A DNA stretch of 24,308 bases from Hymenopellis radicata (GCA_015501595.1 JADNRX010000742.1:1-24308); one strand, 5' to 3'. Positions 1 through 10,915 are shown, numbered from the stretch's first letter. A program made the numbers and translations. Notes: generated by a model not told the origin, from the letters alone.

Positions 1-519
1 AAGGGATTAGTCGCGTACCCTGCAGGTGCCATTTGAACAGTCATGTAAAGGAAATCGAACAGGAAAGCGTTCCGCCCTCGTCCCCGTCCAATTTACCAAG
101 ATTTTTGAGCGTCAAGGTATGATTCGTGTACGCCAGCTTGTCCGTGCTATAGAGCAGGTGGGCGTCGTCCCGTTCTCTGCAGCATAAGCAGATAAGTGGT
201 CTTGTTGTCATCTATGCGACTTCAAATGACCATATTCCGTCCTGCCATGCCGTAGACGTAGATAGCTGGGCCTAGTAAAACTTGCCGTTGAGCTCCGAAG
301 AAGAAGAGCACAAGACATCGTACCCGTGAAATTCAGGCTAATAGACGCGTCAATCTGTTCCGTTCTGTGGTAGGTGCCCAGCCACCAAGGAGTGGTTTCG
401 AGGTTTACATCCGCGCTGAATGGGTCAGGCGTCACCCAAGGCGCCTGGTCGGGAGAGTAGGAGAGGATGCTGTCGAAATCGTCGACGGAGACATTCACGT
501 TGAGAGCAGAGGCGTCCAT
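1..519 (-). pseudogene. Partial surface-type membrane protein, frameshifted and cut by window edge
   Basis: The start is the ATG at 519 and the first exon is 324-519. A GT-AG intron (272-323) joins it in phase to an exon starting at 271. The N-terminal part has the VDDFDSILSYSPD and WWLGTYHRT segments, then SLNFTGPAIYVYG across the splice. This pattern is common in basidiomycete surface or membrane proteins with an extracellular beta-sandwich followed by one transmembrane helix; the helix would lie beyond base 1. After the splice the protein can be followed only by changing frame about six times between positions 240 and 68. Recognisable pieces are HLLYSTDKLAYTNHTLTLKN and AFLFDFLYMTVQMAP. 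Every shift fits loss of one base in a short run. No signal peptide is visible at this start. Function is unknown. It could be a decayed gene or a badly sequenced intact one. Confidence 0.6.
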
Positions 520-800
520 GGTGGTCTCTGGTCAAGCTGAGCTCGCGCCAAGCCATGCATGAAACGTGATGATCGGACAATTACCTCCTTGACCGTCGGC
601 AAACTCCGTCGGTCGTCAGCTTGAAAGTCATGAGTATGAGTAACTATGAGGCAGAAGCAAGTTGGAAAAGCAAGTAAATCTCAAATGTTTAGACGCTCTC
701 CTGCGAAAACTTCTACGAACGAATGTAACAGATCTTTCTGGTCTTTGAGAACGATGCTTGTCATTTTTATTCCGGATACGACGATAAGTGCTGGAGAATC
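520..800. other. Intergenic, no gene seen
   Basis: This stretch separates the start of the left-edge gene (reading left) from the 3' end of the F-box gene. It should hold the promoter of the left-edge gene and the terminator of the F-box gene. I see no clear TATA box and no protein-like ORF. Confidence 0.4.
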
Positions 801-2695
801 CTAACGGCCATTCGTGCTTGCCATCGCATACATTTCAGCCTGATAACGTTGAATGTAATCTAACACATCTCCCTCTTTGACCTGCTGAAGGTTCCCAGCT
901 TCCCCCAACTCCGCCATCCGCCTCTCGACCTCCCTCTCCGCCAAGGTCCAAACCGCCTCTTCGGGAACATACGAAGATATAGCTATCGCCTCACCAACAA
1001 CGTGAACGCATCTCGGGTCCTTCGCTCCAGGAATCCGCGTGCCTTGGAACATACCAGGCTCCGAAAGTGCCTCCAGCTGCTCAGGCGTCACCTGCACGGC
1101 AAGAACACGAAGCAAATGTGGAGCCGTGGATAGGATGTTATGGCAGATCAACCCGGGCATGATGACGCTCGTAATCTCGCGGGCGCTGCTAGGGTTGATG
1201 CGAACTAGGATATGCGTGAGAGACGGCGCAGTTGTCTTGCCAATGAAAAAAGGTTTGGCGAGCTTTATAGAATCGGTGAAGTTGTTGATGTCCAAGGTGA
1301 GATGGGTGATGGAGAGGGTCAGGCTTCTGCGCTCTAGTCTAGACCAAAGGGGAGGAAGATTAGTACCGCGTATGGAGAGCCTTTTTAAAGGCAAGTTTGC
1401 GATGGTGTTGAAAATGGCATTGAAGGAGGCCAGGACGGGGGGCTTTCCCAGTTTCTGTTGTCCTTGATACAGAGATCAGTTACGCCAGTGAACAGCTGCA
1501 GAAGGCGTTCAAGGTGCTCGACGCCGATATCGGCGTTAAGGGAGAGCTGTTTGACGTGCTGAGCGAAAAAGGCGCCGTCTTTGATAAGATAAATTGAATC
1601 CATGAAAGCGACCGCTTTGTCCTGTGTATCAAATATGAGGCTGTGATATAGGATGGGGTGAATCCTGAAAATCTCGTCAGAAGGATTTCTACATCGCGTG
1701 GACAGTACGTACCATCCGTGAGCCATTTTACAAACTCTTACGAGAGACAATCCAGTCGTCTTCTCAGACTCGCCGAGGACAGCCCTTTCGAAAATAACTC
1801 GCAGGAGATCGGGAGGAAGTTCGATGCGTTCTTTCTCTACGTCCAAGCCCAGCGCTGACAGATGAAGTTCGTCAGGCTCTGCTGCCCCGCCATCGTTTCT
1901 GCGACGCTGGATAACACTTTCTGCAAACGCCCATACATCATCACTCGGAGCCGATGATGAGACGCGACCACCATTCACGGCACTGACATACACGCAGCGA
2001 GAATCAATAGCGCCAGGCGGCATAGTCGTATCAGGCGTCCACTGTGCCTCGTTCTGAAGGAAGCTCCGTTCTACTTCTGCAATTTGCAGAGCGAGCACGC
2101 AAACCATTGGAGGGGATGTGCGAAGGACATTGTCGCAGATTTCGCCGGGCTTCAGGATACTGATGAGCTCGCGCTTCGAGGCGGGATTGAAGCGGAGAAG
2201 TAGATGCGTCAAGGAAGGAGTGACATCGCTTTAATGGAGGGTGTAAAATGGCATGGAAATCGATACCGCGTCGGGAACAGTGTTGACATCGAGCGTCAAG
2301 TGAGTGAGGGGAAGTGTGACACCGCGTTTGTAGAGAATATGCCAAAGGGGTGGAAGATATGTGGCGCGTATTGAGAGCCGTTGGAGGGGAATCTGTGACA
2401 CGGCAAGCAACACTGGATCGAAAACTTGGCGTATGGGCCCTTCGCGGTTTACGATATCATGGACACAGAGATCCGTGATCCCAGTGCATACGCCAAGGAC
2501 CTTTTCGAAATGATCTCGGGGAATGGAGGCGGTGATGGTCAGCTGCTTAATGTTCTTGATGTAGAAAGACGCGTCGCTGTCCAAGTTTGACTGAATGGAT
2601 TCCACGAAAGGACCTGAGGTCTTTGGCGTGTCAAGGACAAGGCTTTGATTTCTAAAGGAGATGTCACACAAATGTTGCTTGAGCGGAATATACAT
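801..2695 (-). pseudogene. Tandem fused F-box/LRR-like protein with a stop and a frameshift
   Basis: One reading frame carries two copies of the same module in tandem. Module a (about 2695-1880) has LTITASIPRDHFEKVLGVCTG, ITDLCVHD and IPLQRLSIRATYLPPLWH, then THLLLRFNPASKREL, and ends DDVWAFAESVIQRRR. Module b opens without its own Met at the F-box-like ELPPDLLRVIFERAV, then a GT-AG intron (1666-1712, phase 2) joins AHGW to IHPILYHSLIF. It continues VTDLCIKDN, LPLKRLSIRGTNLPPLW and THILVRINPSSAREI, ending at TAG 801-803. The proteins probably act as substrate adaptors of SCF ubiquitin ligases, by family analogy only. Two defects are visible. An in-frame TAA (2231-2233) interrupts module a. 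A one-base shift in a run of six G (1437-1442) interrupts module b. The F-box of module a and the true start upstream of 2695 were not found. Confidence 0.65.
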
Positions 2696-4192
2696 ACTGA
2701 TCCGTAGCAGGCATTTTGGTCGCTGTACAATTATTCAGTGTTGCTCAATCCTGATGAAAGAAAGAGATCGGTGCTCTAGGGTTTGAGTATTTAAGAAAGC
2801 ATACCTCTGCGGACAAAATGCTGGACGTGGAAATGACGAATTCCACAACGATGATGGTCAAAGTCAAGACGCGTCCAACGTCGGCGATTGCCGCAGACCA
2901 GAGAGCATTTCGTACCTTTGTCCTGCCCATGTTTCGCGACCAATCCTTTTACGTGGGAGCTAGAATTAGCATCGGCGTGGCTCACTACCGCGACCGGGGG
3001 TAGCATTGAAGAGGCAACAACAGGACGACGACACAGTAGCTGCCTGACTACCTGTCTCATCGTTCAGTCTCAGTTAGCACATCGCTCTGCCCACGAACTT
3101 CTTTAGTTCAAAATCCTTTTCAGTACGGTGCTCATTTATTCCCTCTTAGCCCCGTATTCCAGCGGAAATGCGTCTCTACGTACGCTGACTGACAGCCATC
3201 ATCCCAAAGTTGATCTCCCAGACCCACTGGCAGCGCTGGGATCACTCATGCATAAAGCGAGAGAGAGACGAAATAAAGCAACACGTACTTAGTATTCCCT
3301 AAAAGGAGCCACAATCATGCCGGGTCGTATCCGGACCGACTGCGAGTACTTATGGTGGTGGTGGTGGTTTGGTGGTGATGACAGGAAGTTCGATCAGGCA
3401 CAAGGCGGCATATCACATGATCGTGCTCCGTAAACAGTGTTACTGTTCCTGTTTCTAACCTTCACCTCGTTTATTAGAGTTTCGATGCTCAAGCGCCCAA
3501 GTTTTCGACCCTCATATGCCCGACGACCATCATGTATCTCATAATCTCTGTCGTAAGAGTTACAGGTGCGCTTAGCCGACGCCTGAGAAATGCTACCTGT
3601 CCTAATCTTACCCACATCAGGATTTTCTGATATACTGACATTGGCCGCAAGCGCATAGCAGGGAATACTGTCTTACAACCTCTCAAAGTCCAAACTATTG
3701 CCACTAGGGGGATGGAAAGCCCGTCAAAGGGTATGCTTGTTTGTTCACGGCATGCGAGCTTTTTTACTCTGTGTACAACATTACGGAACTAGATATTCTC
3801 TTATTTTCGCGTGGGACCATCACTCCAAGTTCTCAGGGAAACGTCCCCCTTACCAGCGAGTCCGACGGCATCCAAACGGCGCTCGGCCTTTCTCTCCATC
3901 TAGTTCCACGGATTATGGCCAGAGCTCCGTCTACTTCTTTCTTCATTACCTTCTAGCGCTGTTTGACTGGCCTCCTCCCCTCGCCAGCACGCTGGATCTT
4001 CTCCCAGGACCCGGCCAAGATGCTTTCTCCCATAGCGATGCTCTATGTTGCAATGCTTGTTGCATTCGCGTGCGTCCATCTCTCCAGCCACCTGTCTTTA
4101 TTAACCAACCTCTGGACACGGACGGCTCAGATTTACTTCGCGTTCGTCTACTTTCACTGCTCCTCCTCGCACACGGCTAATACTGCGTAAAG
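2696..4192. other. Long stretch with no resolved gene
   Basis: I see no convincing gene here. A minus-strand ORF at 2745-2930 has one hydrophobic stretch (VLTLTIIVVEFVISTSSIL) that could be a lone transmembrane exon, but nothing joins to it. The missing 5' exon of the F-box ORF could lie at 2700-3060 (-). The missing first exon of the DUF6534 gene must lie within about 500 bases left of 4193 (+): candidates are the ATG at 3711, whose short exon ends at a good phase-1 donor (3728), and a hydrophobic ORF starting near 4020. A short TGG run lies at 3353-3367. Confidence 0.4.
3353..3367. repeat. (TGG)5 microsatellite
   Basis: Five TGG units in a row, followed after TTT by two more GGT units. It is a short simple repeat in the non-coding stretch. 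Confidence 0.7.
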
Positions 4193-5791
4193 TGACCGTC
4201 TTCCAAACCGTGATCTACTTCCAAAACTCACAAAAGGATCGCGTATGGACGAAGACCCTTGTCGGACTCCTCTGCGCTGGGGATATAGCACACCAGATCT
4301 GCTTGATACAAGCAGGTGAGTGTGTGACCTCGTTCTAGGTGTCGGGAATGCTCATTCACGTAAGTGTACTTCTGGAGTATTAAAAACGGTAATGTGCGTT
4401 GACCGTGCAACCTTCCCTGTCTTGCTCGAGGACCCATCCTGATGAGCCGCACAGGATCCGGTGGCGCTAAACGAGGTTCCTGCGGGCTTGTTTGTGCGTT
4501 ACCTGTGGCTCGTAGAGGCGATCAAACTGACATTGGCTTCCATGATGTAGGGTCAAGCCGTCATGGAGGTATATTCCACAGCCGTCCGAGGTTGGGGCGT
4601 TAGAATGATTTAAACTACGCAGGGAATTATTTGCAATCCTCGTTCAAGGGTACGCGTCTTCGCGTCTCCAGTCGCATGTGTTGATTCGTCTGTATAGATT
4701 CTATGCATATCGTATCAGTCGACGTTCGTCATCCCTCTCAAACTTTACACTAGCTCTTGACCAATATGACAATGCAGTTAGTCGATCGTGGCTCTGGCCC
4801 ACGCCTATAGTAAGAAACCAATCCGTCTGTCTATTATGTGGTGCTCAATGTTCGCCTCGAATCATAGATCCTCATGTCTGTCGCGCAAGCAGGTAAGGCA
4901 CATCGACTTCCTCATTTGCCTTGGCAGATAAACTTCGAGCCTCTATTTCACAGGACTTCTCGCGCGTCAGTGTTCCTATAAATGTAATCCATCCGTCGTC
5001 CTCACGCTAGTCTATAGTTTATATGACTCTTGTCACTCGGGAGGACACAATGGTTGGTCTGGGCAAAATCACGGTACATATTCGAGACTCTTACGCCTCC
5101 ATTAACATAACATGTCATTCAGAATTACGCCCATGCACTTAACTCGACGACGGCTGCTACGGACATGGCCATCGCGCTAACCATGACCTGGCTCTTGTTA
5201 AGGAGTAAAACCGGATTCCGCCGGTAAGTTTCAACCGAATGCTAGCATGATGGCCTGGATAAACTGACTTCTGTTAGCTCGAACACGGTCATAGACCGTT
5301 TACTCATCTATTGTATCATGTCTGGCGCGGCGACGAGTGTAACTGCTATTCTCGTCATCATTATGGTAAGCCTATCGCGCCTTCGAAATCGTCGCTCACG
5401 ATCGATACCCAGCTCGCAACCGTCCCAGCAACGAACGTGTACTTCCTCTTCTTTTTCTTCATACCAAAAGGTTTGAGGTTCCTCTTCGCCGCCGATACCA
5501 CCCAGACTGATTAGCACGAATCAAGCATACTGCAACTCATGCTTGCTCATGCTCAATCGGCGGAGGAGTATCCAGGAGTCCAGCTCCGTAGAGTGGAATG
5601 AATACAACTCCTCCGAGCATCGCCCTAACCGTATTGGACGCATTGTGGGACGCCCTTCAGGGGCAGGCCTTGGCGAGCCTAGCCCGGCGCAAGTGACTAT
5701 TACGATGGAGACGTTTACGGATGATCCAGTGGGTGATGTGAAGTCTGGGTCGGATAACAGCATCAGAAGAGATGCGAAATTGGTGATATAA
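4193..5791 (+). CDS. DUF6534-type multi-pass membrane protein (first exon unresolved)
   Basis: A coherent protein of 297 residues can be read across 14 exons: 4193-4315, 4365-4393, 4455-4489, 4551-4568, 4623-4649, 4698-4723, 4778-4809, 4868-4892, 4954-4965, 5018-5073, 5123-5223, 5278-5365, 5413-5470 and 5526-5791. All phases agree. Family landmarks in order are VTVFQTVIYFQ with a following KDR, YFWSIKNGNDPVALNEVP, FAILVQGFYAYRISR, NYAHALNSTTAATDMAIALT, LLRSKTGFRR, NTVIDRLLIYCIMSG and YCNSCLLMLNRRRS, then a hydrophilic Ser/Asp-rich tail. This is the layout of the Agaricomycete seven-helix family with a C-terminal DUF6534 domain, whose function is unknown. The first residue comes from a split codon whose other base lies in an upstream exon (roughly 30 residues, TM1) that I could not fix. 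The 12- and 18-base exons are the weakest part of the model. Confidence 0.75.
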
Positions 5792-5941
5792 TGGTGGCGC
5801 CTTGGCACTCTGATTTGGTGTGGCGACGTTGGTCAGGGTTTATCTTTATTGGTACTTCGATGTAGGATGGCGATGAATCGTTTGAACACGGCGATAGTGT
5901 ATTGAGATGTTTTCCTATCATTTATCCATGACCCGACTTTA

Positions 5942-6983
5942 TCATACCCACTTGTTATAGAACGCCAAAGACTTCTCGAGTTCGATCTTCTCCATCTCCA
6001 TCAATGCCTTGCTATCCTGACCGACAATAAGATGGAAAGGTGTTTCCGCATCTGCCCTGGTGATAACAGCCAGACACTCCGCCGCGCCCTGCGCCGCCGT
6101 CGGTCTTTCTAGCCCCATACAGAGGGGACGAATGACACCCTCCATGTGTGTCCCGACGTACGCCGGATGTATCGGGAAGACAGTGATGTTTTGTGACATG
6201 CGGGTTAGATACGCGCCTAGCGCGATGCAATGGATCTGAAGTGGAAGTCAAAGCTGTGGTCGTTAAAGGAAATATCCTGGGATACCTGGATGTTCCACGA
6301 CGGTGCTAGTTCTTGAGTGTATGTTCCCAGCAGGTTTTCGAGAGCTGGAGCACGCCAGGAATTAGATCTTCTTTGGCATTCTTGCAGGAGAGCATACCAG
6401 CTTTGCTTGCGCCGTACCAGCCCGTTCCGGGGAACGGATGAATAGCTGTTTCAGACGTAAACTGTGATAGGTTAGACACGCGTCGTTCCACGCGCCAAGA
6501 CGGGGGTACCTGGAATATCTTGAAACCGCCCTTCAAGCGGAACAGTTCGACCGACGTCTGTATGACCCCAAAGGTGCCAAAGAAGTTAACCTCGAAGTTG
6601 TCAGTTATGACTTGCTGCGGTAAACCCTCGATTTCACTGAGGTCGCCTCCAATGCCAGCGCAGCCAATGAAGTAGTCCAGCTTGCCGTACTTGTCCAAGA
6701 CATAAGTGAGTGCGGGTTTGAAAGTCAGCCGGTCGAAGAGGTCGAGATGGACGACATCAAGCTTAGAGGCATGATAGGCGTCGGTGGAAACGGATAGCTG
6801 GGCAGGGAACAGCTCGGACTTGCGCACGGCGGCGATGATGATGGCGTCGTTGTCCGCGACCAGGAGTTGCTCGAGCATACACTTTCCAATGCCAGACGAC
6901 GCGCCAGTTACTGTCAGTTGTCGTAGAGATGAGCCATATTTAGCGCAAAGAGAGAAACACGTACTGAACCAGATGGTGGGCAT
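5942..6983 (-). CDS. Short-chain dehydrogenase/reductase (SDR), intact
   Basis: Five exons join in frame to 278 residues: 6965-6983, 6510-6910, 6398-6461, 6286-6344 and 5942-6235. The start is the ATG at 6983, and the first intron falls only six codons later, just before the cofactor loop. The Rossmann nucleotide-binding motif TGASSGIGK is at about residues 8-16. DYFIGCAGIGG follows strand 4, where most SDRs have NNAG. The active-site YGASK lies across exon 3 and leads into AALENLLGTYTQELAPSWNIQ. A late IHPAYVGTHM corresponds to the PG motif region of classical SDRs. It should be an NAD(P)-dependent oxidoreductase of the classical type; its substrate cannot be told. It has no signal peptide. 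Its promoter is the 394-base gap up to the kinase-like gene, which is on the same strand. Confidence 0.9.
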
Positions 6984-7377
6984 GACGAAATGTCGAGATC
7001 GAGGGGGACAAATGTGGGAGCGAATCCTGAGGGATGTAAGACAAAAGTGGCCGTTGGATTTACGACCGAACTTCGCATTTCTCTCAGGAAAGGGCTACCC
7101 CAATGTCTACCTACTTCTGGACGTTAAAAATGTCAATCAGAAGTCTACTCAAGTACAAGCGCCATCAAACTTGACGGTGAATGTATAAATCACGCGACAG
7201 TCGAATAAGACCAAAAGGAAATGAGTTCTAGCCCTGTGAAAGGGGTGGATGAGCGCGCCTCCACACCGGTTTGATGCAACTGTACAGTTACTACTCGGCA
7301 ATGCCCGAGCTTTCCTCCTCAGGATGTTTAGGGAATGCAAGTCGATGGCTAAGACAGGCTTTTTCGTGAAGGAAAAG
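6984..7377. other. Intergenic, SDR promoter and kinase-like gene 3' end
   Basis: This gap holds the upstream region of the dehydrogenase and the 3' flank of the kinase-like gene, both read leftward. I see no clear TATA box and no protein-like ORF. Confidence 0.4.
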
Positions 7378-9541
7378 TTATGGTCCCCTCGCTGCTCTAG
7401 GTCGTCTGACATCATCCTCACCAATAATGTCATCCTTATCCACAAACTCGCCCTCGATGAACCGATCCAACCTCTCTTGTTCAGCCTGGTAATCCTCGGG
7501 TTTCCCTCTTAAACTGCTTCGGTCAAAATCTGTAAACCGCACCCGCCCCGAATCATCCTCCATGATGTTCCACGAGCGTACGTCGCGATGCAGGACACCA
7601 GCTTCGTGAATCGCCGTTAAGATGGACTTCAATTCGACACTGGAGCTAATTCAGTCTGTATACGAAAGTCAAACAATATGGAGGCTTACCGGGCCTTGGG
7701 TGAGAGCTCGATTTTCCGTTCGCTGTCCATCCGTTGCCCCAGAGGACGGCCAGCGTCCGATAGCATCATAACGCGCAGGTCTGTGTTGAGAGCTTCGCGG
7801 AATGAAAGCAGACTTGGTATCCCAGAAATACCCGCATCGTACAAATGTTTGTAAATGCGAACCTCATGCTGGAGACGTCGAGCGCGCGCGTCGGTAGGAG
7901 CTATTTTGAGAACGAACGGTCGATGCGTGAGGTGCTTTTCGGACCCCTTCGCAACTTTTTCTTAGAAGTTTTGGACGAGGCTTTCGGTGTATTGGAAATG
8001 TTGTAGGGCTCAATGACGGCCTGATACACGTCCCCAACAGCGCCTGCACCAAGCCGCTTATACGCGATAATTTTGAGGTACTCCGTGGGTACATAGTGAG
8101 ATCTATGTTCGGCGTCTGGCTTGAAGAGAAGGAGCGGCGCCGGTGAATCCAAGTGGTCGAAGCGAAAGAATATTGCTAAAACCGGGAATTTATCCATGTA
8201 GGCAGCCATGGTCTGGCACCGCACGTAAGCTTACGATAAAGACCGGGAATGCTTCAGCGTACTTTATCAATCGACGACATATCTGCAGCGCCATCGTCAG
8301 CTTTCAACCGTTTTGATGGGCGCATGGGTTCGTCAAAAGTTGATTTCCTCTTTGTCAACAGGGAGTTTTCGATAAGAGGAAGTCTCTGCACGGCGTCGGC
8401 AATAGCAAAGACATGAAACGCCGTCCACAGACCGCCGTATGCTGGGTCCTTGCACGAACGTATGTCGATCAGCGAAGACAGCAATAGTGTTTGGCGCTCC
8501 CGATGGCGAATACCTATCCGAATAAAATTTCCGCAATCAAATACGATAAACGTCGCATCAACCTTAACGGCTGTAACCCATGCCTGTAAAGAATTCAGAA
8601 CTTGTGGGTCTAACACAAGAATTGCAGACCTTCTGGACGTAGTCTTCGCATACTGGTGTGTATTCGACGCCTTCATCTCTGGAACGTGCGAGGACGCCGA
8701 TATCCTGGTCAACGGAAATACGTTTCGAAGAATCATGGGCCCGCACCCGATGACTACGACGCGGTCCCTCCACCTTCGGTAATGTCCAAGGAACATCCGA
8801 GGCATCTGGAGGTGGTGACCGCGGACGAGACGCGCCAGAATACTGACAGTCCAAACGCCACGGAAACTTCATACCGTGCAGACGCGACATATCCTCCAAT
8901 ACCGGCAATGCATCAGTGCAGAAAATCATGGACGAGGTCAGCTGCCTCGTGTGCCTATAGAGACGCTCGACTATGTCCCGATTCCTTGCACTGAATCTCC
9001 CATATTCCTCCGGGTGAGGACGACTCACATACAGGGCGATGTCCTGTGACGCATACGGCTGCTCAATGATATAAGGCCTGGTGTCCCTAGGCGCACCTGA
9101 CCAGGACAGCGCGCCGCCCAAGCGCGGCTGACTGGGGTGAACAACAAGACTACTTGCGATCCGTGTTAAGGGCATTTCTATGCCAAGTTCTCGCATATTG
9201 CTAATTGATATGGCATCTGTACGCTTGGAATTGCGATAAGGCAAGGATCCGTCGATTTGGAATAAAGAGTCACTTCGTGCGTCGAGGGCCTCGGAAAATG
9301 AATCCACTAGACCATGAAATAGCTCGACATGCATGGATGGAAGCACTTCCACGTGCTTAAGAATAAGGCTTTCGGATAGATGGGAGTCTAGGAAGTGCAA
9401 GGGCGCGCTGGGGACGGGGACAGGGCGAGGCCGTGGCCGTATTAGAGGCGGCGGGTTGAAATCAAAGAATTTTTCGCGATGAGTACGAGCGCCCGGTTCG
9501 GGGGAGGAAGAATACGAAGAAGAGCGCGGCGAGTTGGACAT
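7378..9541 (-). CDS. Fungal protein kinase-like protein with one frameshift
   Basis: Four exons (8630-9541, 8263-8583, 7690-8212, 7378-7645) give about 674 residues. The first half is a basidiomycete-type N-terminal region starting MSNSPRSSSYSSS, with no domain I can name. A basic patch (MRPSKRLKADDG) at the end of exon 2 could be a nuclear signal. The kinase-like half has a glycine loop (GAGAVGDVYQAV), a candidate ATP lysine in FVLKIAPTDA, the catalytic loop HEAGVLHRDVRSWNIM and DFD in place of DFG (RFTDFDRSSL). Lineage-specific kinase-like proteins of this kind are frequent in Agaricomycetes; activity is unproven. Exon 3 is one base short of the length its flanking phases need. The frame changes at a run of five A (minus strand, 7956-7960), just before the candidate lysine. 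If real, the break removes the catalytic core; if an artefact, the gene is whole. Confidence 0.75.
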
Positions 9542-9691
9542 ACTTCCTGGTGCGCCGCGTCTCTATACTAAAGAGATAACGTGGGGATTGACAAGAACCA
9601 GAAGGCTGAGAGAGGAGAACCAACATGATGTGAAGATCACATGAGAAGCGGGAAACTCCGGACCGAGCGTGGCTGTGTCTACTAGCTTGGC

Positions 9692-9706
9692 GTTGTTGTT
9701 GTTGTT
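9692..9706. repeat. (GTT)5 microsatellite
   Basis: Five GTT units lie in the upstream region of the kinase-like gene. Opposite-strand ORFs reading it as Q or N runs are not genes. Confidence 0.7.
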
Positions 9707-9996
9707 GTGGTACAGCCACATGGCCCACAGGGCCGGCTGGTCGCGTGCTGGCAACAAGGAATTTTTCAAAGGCACACGGTTTAGAAGGAGTAGGCGACTA
9801 CATCACAGGCGGAGGAGCGGCTGGCCAGTACTGAATGAGGCGTGTGTTGATGGTAAAACCACAAGAGACCACAAGGACCTTGTTCACGTGCAGGTTGCTT
9901 ACGATCAAACATTTCAGCCACAGACGACCTGTTCGCGTTATGAGTGTGCACTTTGAAGTAGTATGAGGTCCAATGTATTTTAGTTAGTTATGTTTG

Positions 9997-10014
9997 CGCT
10001 TCGAATTCGAAGCG
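9997..10014. repeat. Perfect 18-base palindrome just after P1 stop
   Basis: CGCTTCGAATTCGAAGCG equals its own reverse complement over all 18 bases. It begins one base beyond the TAA of P1 (10016-10018). The 12-base word GCTTCGAATTCG recurs at 14959-14970, upstream of the paralogue P2. It could be a protein-binding site or part of the 3' processing region; no role is shown. Confidence 0.8.
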
Positions 10015-10015
10015 T

Positions 10016-10542
10016 TTAGAACTCCCCCGGAAACACCAAAGGAATCTGCTGGAGGTCCTCCTCGTCCCAAGCCTCATCATCCTCATTATCGGCATCAAAA
10101 TCGTCGCAGGCCACCCAGTCATATGTGAAGAACCTGAAAGGCAACATGAGCAAAGTTGCCTTCGACTCGGATGCAAAGAGATCACGCACTCGTTTTCGTC
10201 TTCCGAATCACTAATAGTACCATCGTCGTCTGAGTAGTCAGACAGATCCGATAGTTCTGAAACCACGGAGCAGACCAAAGTACTTGGTAGGGTATCATCG
10301 CTCTCTTCGTCTTCTTCCTCGGAATAATCCGAGTCAGACTCGTCATCCTGGTCGTCAAGGGTGAAGGACAGGAGCCACGCAGACGGGCCGGCCTGGTCTA
10401 GTACGCTCGACGTGGATACAGCGCCGAGTGGCGTCTCGTTTGTGAGATCCACAGATTGGCCAAGCTCCTCGTCCTCTGGTGTAAAGAGGATCTCGTTTCT
10501 GAGGGGCGAAGACAGGAACGGTAGGAAACTTGATGAAGGCAT
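10016..10542 (-). CDS. Small acidic protein P1, unknown function
   Basis: Two exons (10190-10542 and 10016-10133) joined by a phase-2 intron (10134-10189, GTGCGT...TTTCAG) give 156 residues. The start is the ATG at 10542 and not the upstream in-frame ATG at 10635, because a TATATAAA box lies 43 bases before it. The N-terminal part is Ser/Pro rich (SSPLRNEILFTPEDEELGQS). A hydrophobic patch (AGPSAWLLSFTLDD) is followed by a long Asp/Glu/Ser stretch. The end is WDEEDLQQIPLVFPGEF. I do not recognise the family. The downstream gene P2 (15228-15700) shares the SSPLR start, the WLL-type patch, the acidic middle, the intron position and the final PLVFPxEF-like motif. Such acidic proteins could be chaperones or transcription cofactors; this is a guess. 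There is no signal peptide. Confidence 0.75.
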
Positions 10543-10585
10543 AATGCTTGCGGTGCGATAAGTGCTACGACGCGACCGTTCAGTG

Positions 10586-10612
10586 TTTATATATGCGCGT
10601 TCGCGTCCATTG
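10586..10612 (-). promoter_or_regulatory. P1 core promoter: CAATGG plus TATATAAA
   Basis: On the minus strand CAATGG (10612-10607) is followed after 13 bases by TATATAAA (10593-10586), 43 bases before the P1 start codon. The same CAATGG-TATATAA order and nearly the same spacing (15 bases) stand before P2. The CAATGG also forms an inverted repeat with CCATTG five bases further upstream. Confidence 0.65.
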
Positions 10613-10669
10613 TTCGGCAATGGTCCACACCTCATATACCCGGTTTGGAAACACTACCTTATTGTTGGG

Positions 10670-10684
10670 TGTGGACAATGGTGA
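10670..10684 (-). promoter_or_regulatory. 15-base upstream word shared by P1 and P2
   Basis: The minus strand reads TCACCATTGTCCACA here, about 130 bases upstream of the P1 start codon. The identical 15 bases occur in the same direction relative to the gene upstream of P2, at 14875-14889. Within the P1 region GGTGTGGAC and GTCCACACC also form an inverted repeat. Confidence 0.5.
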
Positions 10685-10915
10685 TCACGTCCACTTCCCT
10701 ATTCAGCGTCCACCACTGATTGTTTGTGAGTGGCGTTAGTATAGAATTCGGGGCTACGCGCCATCATCCAAGTCGGTACCGCCGGTGGCACAAAACACAA
10801 AGGGATAAATAAAATTCCTTGTTGAGTAGAAAATCGAAAGCCAGGAATTGAAGTAATATGAAACGGCCATAGCTAAGGCTTCAAATGATATACTGCGCGG
10901 AAGGTGAGATGCGCA

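Larger units (their letters stand above)
9542..10015. other. Intergenic between kinase-like gene and acidic gene P1
   Basis: This is the upstream region of the kinase-like gene and the 3' flank of P1, both leftward. It holds a (GTT)5 run at 9692-9706 and an 18-base palindrome at 9997-10014. The ORFs here are low-complexity shadows; no gene is seen. Confidence 0.45.
10543..10915. other. Intergenic, P1 promoter region
   Basis: This holds the P1 core promoter and the shared upstream word, then the 3' flank of the next gene, which is also on the minus strand. I see no gene. The AT-rich part near 10800-10900 suits a terminator. Confidence 0.45.

Noticed and set aside
2745..2930. Minus-strand ORF with a hydrophobic stretch
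   Set aside because: A single possible helix without flanking exons; not enough for a gene call.
3698..4180. 160-codon plus-strand ORF left of the DUF6534 gene
   Set aside because: Cys/Ser/Leu-rich with no recognisable pattern; it does not join to the first DUF6534 exon in phase.
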